From: CAZGZU01 sp964529855
GTDB lineage: Bacteria > Patescibacteriota > Minisyncoccia > Portnoybacterales > UBA2143
Direction of reading: 5' to 3'
NCBI GenBank assembly: GCA_964529855.1
Contig: CAZGZU010000024.1
Coordinates: forward strand, 1-8,042
Length of the DNA stretch: 8,042 nt
Positions 6,312-8,042 of this stretch are shown here, piece by piece; position 1 is the stretch's first letter, and every line of letters begins with the position of its first letter. The notes under the pieces were generated by a model. It saw nothing but the letters and a program-made list of their open reading frames with translations, was not told the DNA's origin and made no database searches. A program made the position numbers and the translations under genes.

Positions 6312-7562
6312 TTATGCTTCCCTAGCTAAACGAATTTTATGATAATTAAATCTTTGAGTAAACGTTTCTAGGCCTAATCTGTTTAATTGTTCTATATTTG
6401 CCCCTTTTTTACGACTAAATCTGAGGCCATATTTTTTCACAATATTATTTACCGCCCAAATAAGCCTCTTATCTAGATCCTCATACAATGATTTATCATA
6501 GTCAGTATAATGGTATGTTACTCCCCAATAATCTACCTCTTCTTTGAGATAGTTCAAATCCTCGAAAAAGCTCCCGCTCAACGACTTATGAGTAGCGGAC
6601 AAAATTCCACGCATTTTTTTAAATTGTTTTTTCCCAGGGTATATCCTTGGACCTCTAAACCTAATTCCTAAAAACTCCTGATCCTTAAAAGGCAATACTA
6701 TGCTGAACTTCTCATCTTTAGAAAATTTTCCTTCCTCTGATTTTAAGGGATGCAATACTAACCTTAGTTTTTTTTCTAAAATACCTCTTGCTACCCTATC
6801 AGCTTCGTATGCCTCTGATTTAGTTCTGCACATTACTATAAAATCATCGGCATATCTAACCATCTCAAAACCACTATTTATCATTGTCTCGTCTAACTCA
6901 CATAAATATACATTGGCAAACAACGGCGATAAAACACAACCCTGAGGAATACCTACACCTCCTTCAGGGAAATGCACCAGAGGGGCTAACTTCTCTAACT
7001 CTGCTTTATTCCCCAATTCAGTTTTTAAAGCACTTTGAATAAGCTCATTAATAGAATCATCTGGTAAGGCTGGAAAAATATATTCATTTAAAAGAATATC
7101 TAAATCAACGGAATCAAAAAAACACTTTATATCTCCCATATAAGCCCATGTAAGACCTTTTCTATAAAGTGTTTTCACTTTCTCTATTGCGTCTCTTGTT
7201 GATCTTCTTTTTATGTAAGCAAAACTTGATTGATTTTCAATATTGTACTTCCTTTTAATATGCTTACTAATAGTCATTTCAATTGCCTTCTGCGCCACTC
7301 TGTCCCTTACTGCAGGAATCTTTAATGGCCTCAATCCTGATCCAACTTTTTTAGGAATCGCAACACCCTTTAAAGGAATAAATTCATAACTTCCTGAAAT
7401 TATTCTCCCGCGTATCTCTTTAAGTTCTCTATTTATATTTAATTCAAAATCTTTTATTGTCTGGTTATCGTATCCTCTAGAATCGGGCCGGTGTTTAATC
7501 AATTTCCATGCTGATGCCAAAGTGCTCGGCCTAGCAATTATATTTTTTAACAGCGTAGCCAT
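6312..7562 (-). CDS. Group II-intron-like reverse transcriptase without endonuclease domain
   Basis: RNA-directed DNA polymerase, 416 residues. The N-terminal part has GLRPLKIPAVRDRVAQKAIE (76-95), as in group II intron RTs. Motif A is YMGDIKCFFDSVD (D144 catalytic), followed by GVGIPQGCVLSPLFANVYL (202-220) and YADD (237-240, catalytic D239/D240), then a FLGIRFRG block (297-304) and a short thumb / domain X-like segment (about 335-376, with VDYWGVTYHYTDYDKSLY). No HNH endonuclease follows. DGR RTs would have PIGxxTSQ instead of PQGxxLSP, and the retron NAxxH and VTG motifs are absent. Start is ATG 7562 with a weak AGG 4 nt upstream. Base and codon use are clearly more AT-rich than in gyrB or pheT, which suggests transfer. 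The gene converges on the tRNA operon. Whether it serves mobility or defence is unknown. Confidence 0.92.
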   Translation of the reverse strand: MATLLKNIIARPSTLASAWKLIKHRPDSRGYDNQTIKDFELNINRELKEIRGRIISGSYEFIPLKGVAIPKKVGSGLRPLKIPAVRDRVAQKAIEMTISKHIKRKYNIENQSSFAYIKRRSTRDAIEKVKTLYRKGLTWAYMGDIKCFFDSVDLDILLNEYIFPALPDDSINELIQSALKTELGNKAELEKLAPLVHFPEGGVGIPQGCVLSPLFANVYLCELDETMINSGFEMVRYADDFIVMCRTKSEAYEADRVARGILEKKLRLVLHPLKSEEGKFSKDEKFSIVLPFKDQEFLGIRFRGPRIYPGKKQFKKMRGILSATHKSLSGSFFEDLNYLKEEVDYWGVTYHYTDYDKSLYEDLDKRLIWAVNNIVKKYGLRFSRKKGANIEQLNRLGLETFTQRFNYHKIRLAREA

Positions 7563-7584
7563 TTAACCTATAAAACCCCTTCGG

Positions 7585-7601
7585 CTAGATCGCTAATCTA
7601 G
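7585..7601. other. Inverted repeat just upstream of the RT start
   Basis: CTAGAT (7585-7590) and ATCTAG (7596-7601) around CGCTA form a perfect 6-bp stem 23 nt before the RT start codon. It could be an operator or a leader hairpin. Confidence 0.45.
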
Positions 7602-7609
7602 TACAATAA

Positions 7610-7640
7610 ATTTTAAAGTTAGGGTTACTCTTATGCTCAA
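7610..7640 (-). promoter_or_regulatory. Possible promoter of the RT gene
   Basis: On the minus strand TTGAGC (7640-7635) and TAAAAT (7615-7610) are 19 bp apart, longer than optimal. The -35-like box lies in the end of the 55-bp repeat, so the repeat could supply half of the promoter. Weak. Confidence 0.25.
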
Positions 7641-7683
7641 ATGGTAGCAGCATTTCTGTCACAATGTTAATGCTCAACATTGT
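7629..7683. repeat. 55-bp exact direct repeat, copy 1
   Basis: Identical base for base to 7988-8042 and in the same orientation, 359 bp apart. The base before the match differs (C7628 versus T7987), so the left boundary is real. It contains the perfect 8-bp hairpin ACAATGTT/AACATTGT (7661-7668, 7676-7683) with a 7-nt loop. Confidence 0.97.
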
Positions 7684-7709
7684 AACAACTGTTAGCAGTT
7701 TGAGCATAA
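7631..7709. other. 79-bp imperfect long hairpin
   Basis: Outer arms TTATGCTCAAA (7631-7641) and TTTGAGCATAA (7699-7709) are perfect complements. Inside, 7642-7650 pairs with 7689-7697 with one bulge (G7698) and one GxG mismatch. After an asymmetric internal loop, 7657-7668 pairs with 7676-7687 with one CxA mismatch; the apical loop is 7669-7675. A competing fold is GCAGTT (7695-7700) with AACTGC (7708-7713), whose loop is complementary to six bases of the apical loop. Confidence 0.7.
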
Positions 7710-7921
7710 CTGCCTTGCCATACCTCCTGTATTATTCTGCCCTATTGACCATGCATTGTCAACCTCTGGGGGGCCGGTGGTGCTTTTATCTTTTCTGGGC
7801 TTGGCGATTTCCATAATTCGTGCCTCGTTTTTTCTCTTGGCAGTTTGGGGTTTTTTCTCAAACCTCCTGCGGCAGCTTTCTCCTTTTTCTTTCCCTTCCT
7901 TTTCTTCTTCATAAAGTTTTT

Positions 7922-7966
7922 GACCCGCCACCCCGAAGGGGGTTACCTTATTGTAGACGGCGGTTC
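7922..7966. other. GC-rich nested stem structure
   Basis: GACCCGCC (7922-7929) pairs with GGCGGTTC (7959-7966) with one mismatch. Inside it ACCCC (7930-7934) pairs with GGGGT (7939-7943) around a 4-nt loop, stacked directly on the outer stem, leaving a 15-nt single strand (7944-7958). It looks like a folded RNA or DNA motif; I cannot match it to a known family. Confidence 0.45.
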
Positions 7967-7987
7967 TCCAGTAAGCATCAGTACTAT

Positions 7988-8042
7988 TCTTATGCTCAAA
8001 TGGTAGCAGCATTTCTGTCACAATGTTAATGCTCAACATTGT
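7988..8042. repeat. 55-bp exact direct repeat, copy 2, at window edge
   Basis: Second copy of 7629-7683, ending exactly at the last base, so the true repeat may extend further. It contains the same 8-bp hairpin (8020-8027, 8035-8042). Confidence 0.97.

Larger units (their letters stand above)
7563..8042 (-). other. Structured, probably noncoding region upstream of the RT
   Basis: No convincing gene in 480 bases. Contents: inverted repeat CTAGAT/ATCTAG (7585-7590, 7596-7601); the first 55-bp repeat within a 79-bp hairpin; a 35-nt pure pyrimidine run on the plus strand (7876-7910, purine on the RT strand); a GC-rich nested stem (7922-7966); and the second 55-bp repeat to the window edge. The 115-codon frame on the minus strand (8039-7692) begins inside the repeat and has no recognisable domain. 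By analogy with retrons and DRT2/DRT9 systems the region could encode an RNA used by the RT; this is inference. Confidence 0.4.

Noticed and set aside
7633..7683. tRNA-like fragment (D-arm-like GCTCAAATGGTAG and CTGTCAC like a tRNA-Asp anticodon loop)
   Set aside because: No T arm with TTCRA, no proper 7-bp acceptor layout, and the anticodon stem does not pair correctly.
7692..8039. 115-codon minus-strand frame upstream of the RT
   Set aside because: It starts inside the exact repeat, ends inside the hairpin, is K/E/R-rich because of the polypurine run, has no recognisable domain, and overlaps strong secondary structures. Kept only as an alternative reading in the findings.
7629..8042. Diversity-generating retroelement with template and variable repeats
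   Set aside because: The two repeats are identical with no adenine-specific differences, the upstream copy does not lie at the 3' end of an open frame, and the RT has PQGxxLSP rather than the DGR PIGxxTSQ motif.
6220..8042. Complete mobile group II intron
   Set aside because: The RT motifs fit, but no domain V-like 34-nt hairpin lies between the RT stop and the tRNA terminator, and there is no endonuclease domain. An intron-derived origin of the RT remains possible.
7629..8042. CRISPR array
   Set aside because: Only two repeats, with a spacing of 304 bp between them and no cas genes.

Overview
The window looks like a chromosomal piece of an uncultured bacterium, most likely of the Candidate Phyla Radiation (Patescibacteria). 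I infer this from the compact minus-strand operon with 1-8 nt gene spacing, a PheT shortened by loss of its N-terminal tRNA-binding domain, a single-pilin GFTLIELL protein of the type common in that group, and tRNAs that lack an encoded CCA. No marker here proves the phylum. The standard genetic code fits all genes.

Region 1 (bases 1-5938, minus strand) is a five-gene operon read right to left: a small four-helix membrane protein of unknown function, pheS, a type IV pilin-like protein, pheT and gyrB (cut by the left edge). Spacing is 8 nt, 2 nt, 7 nt and a 1-nt TAATG overlap. A good sigma70-like promoter (TTGTTT, 17 bp, TAAAAT) lies just before the first gene. pheS and pheT make the two subunits of phenylalanyl-tRNA synthetase, and the pilin gene sits between them. 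pheS also carries a 78-bp palindromic repeat inserted exactly in frame (26 extra residues).

Region 2 (5951-6260, plus strand) is a divergent tRNA operon: a sigma70-like promoter (TTGTCA, 17 bp, TATAAT), an aberrant initiator tRNA(fMet), an elongator tRNA(Met), tRNA(Asp), and a strong bidirectional terminator. The predicted transcription start falls on the 5' end of the initiator tRNA itself. That tRNA has several changes at nearly invariant positions.

Region 3 (6261-8042) is accessory DNA. An AT-rich reverse transcriptase gene on the minus strand converges on the tRNA operon. It resembles group II intron RTs in its motifs but has no endonuclease domain, and I see no intron domain V beside it. 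Upstream of it, 7563-8042 holds no convincing gene. It contains an exact 55-bp direct repeat (359-bp period, the second copy ending at the window edge), a 79-bp imperfect hairpin with alternative folds and complementary hairpin loops, a GC-rich nested stem and a 35-nt polypurine run. The arrangement of RT plus structured upstream repeats is the best candidate here for an undescribed retroelement or RT-based defence system. The right edge may be a contig end created by the repeat.
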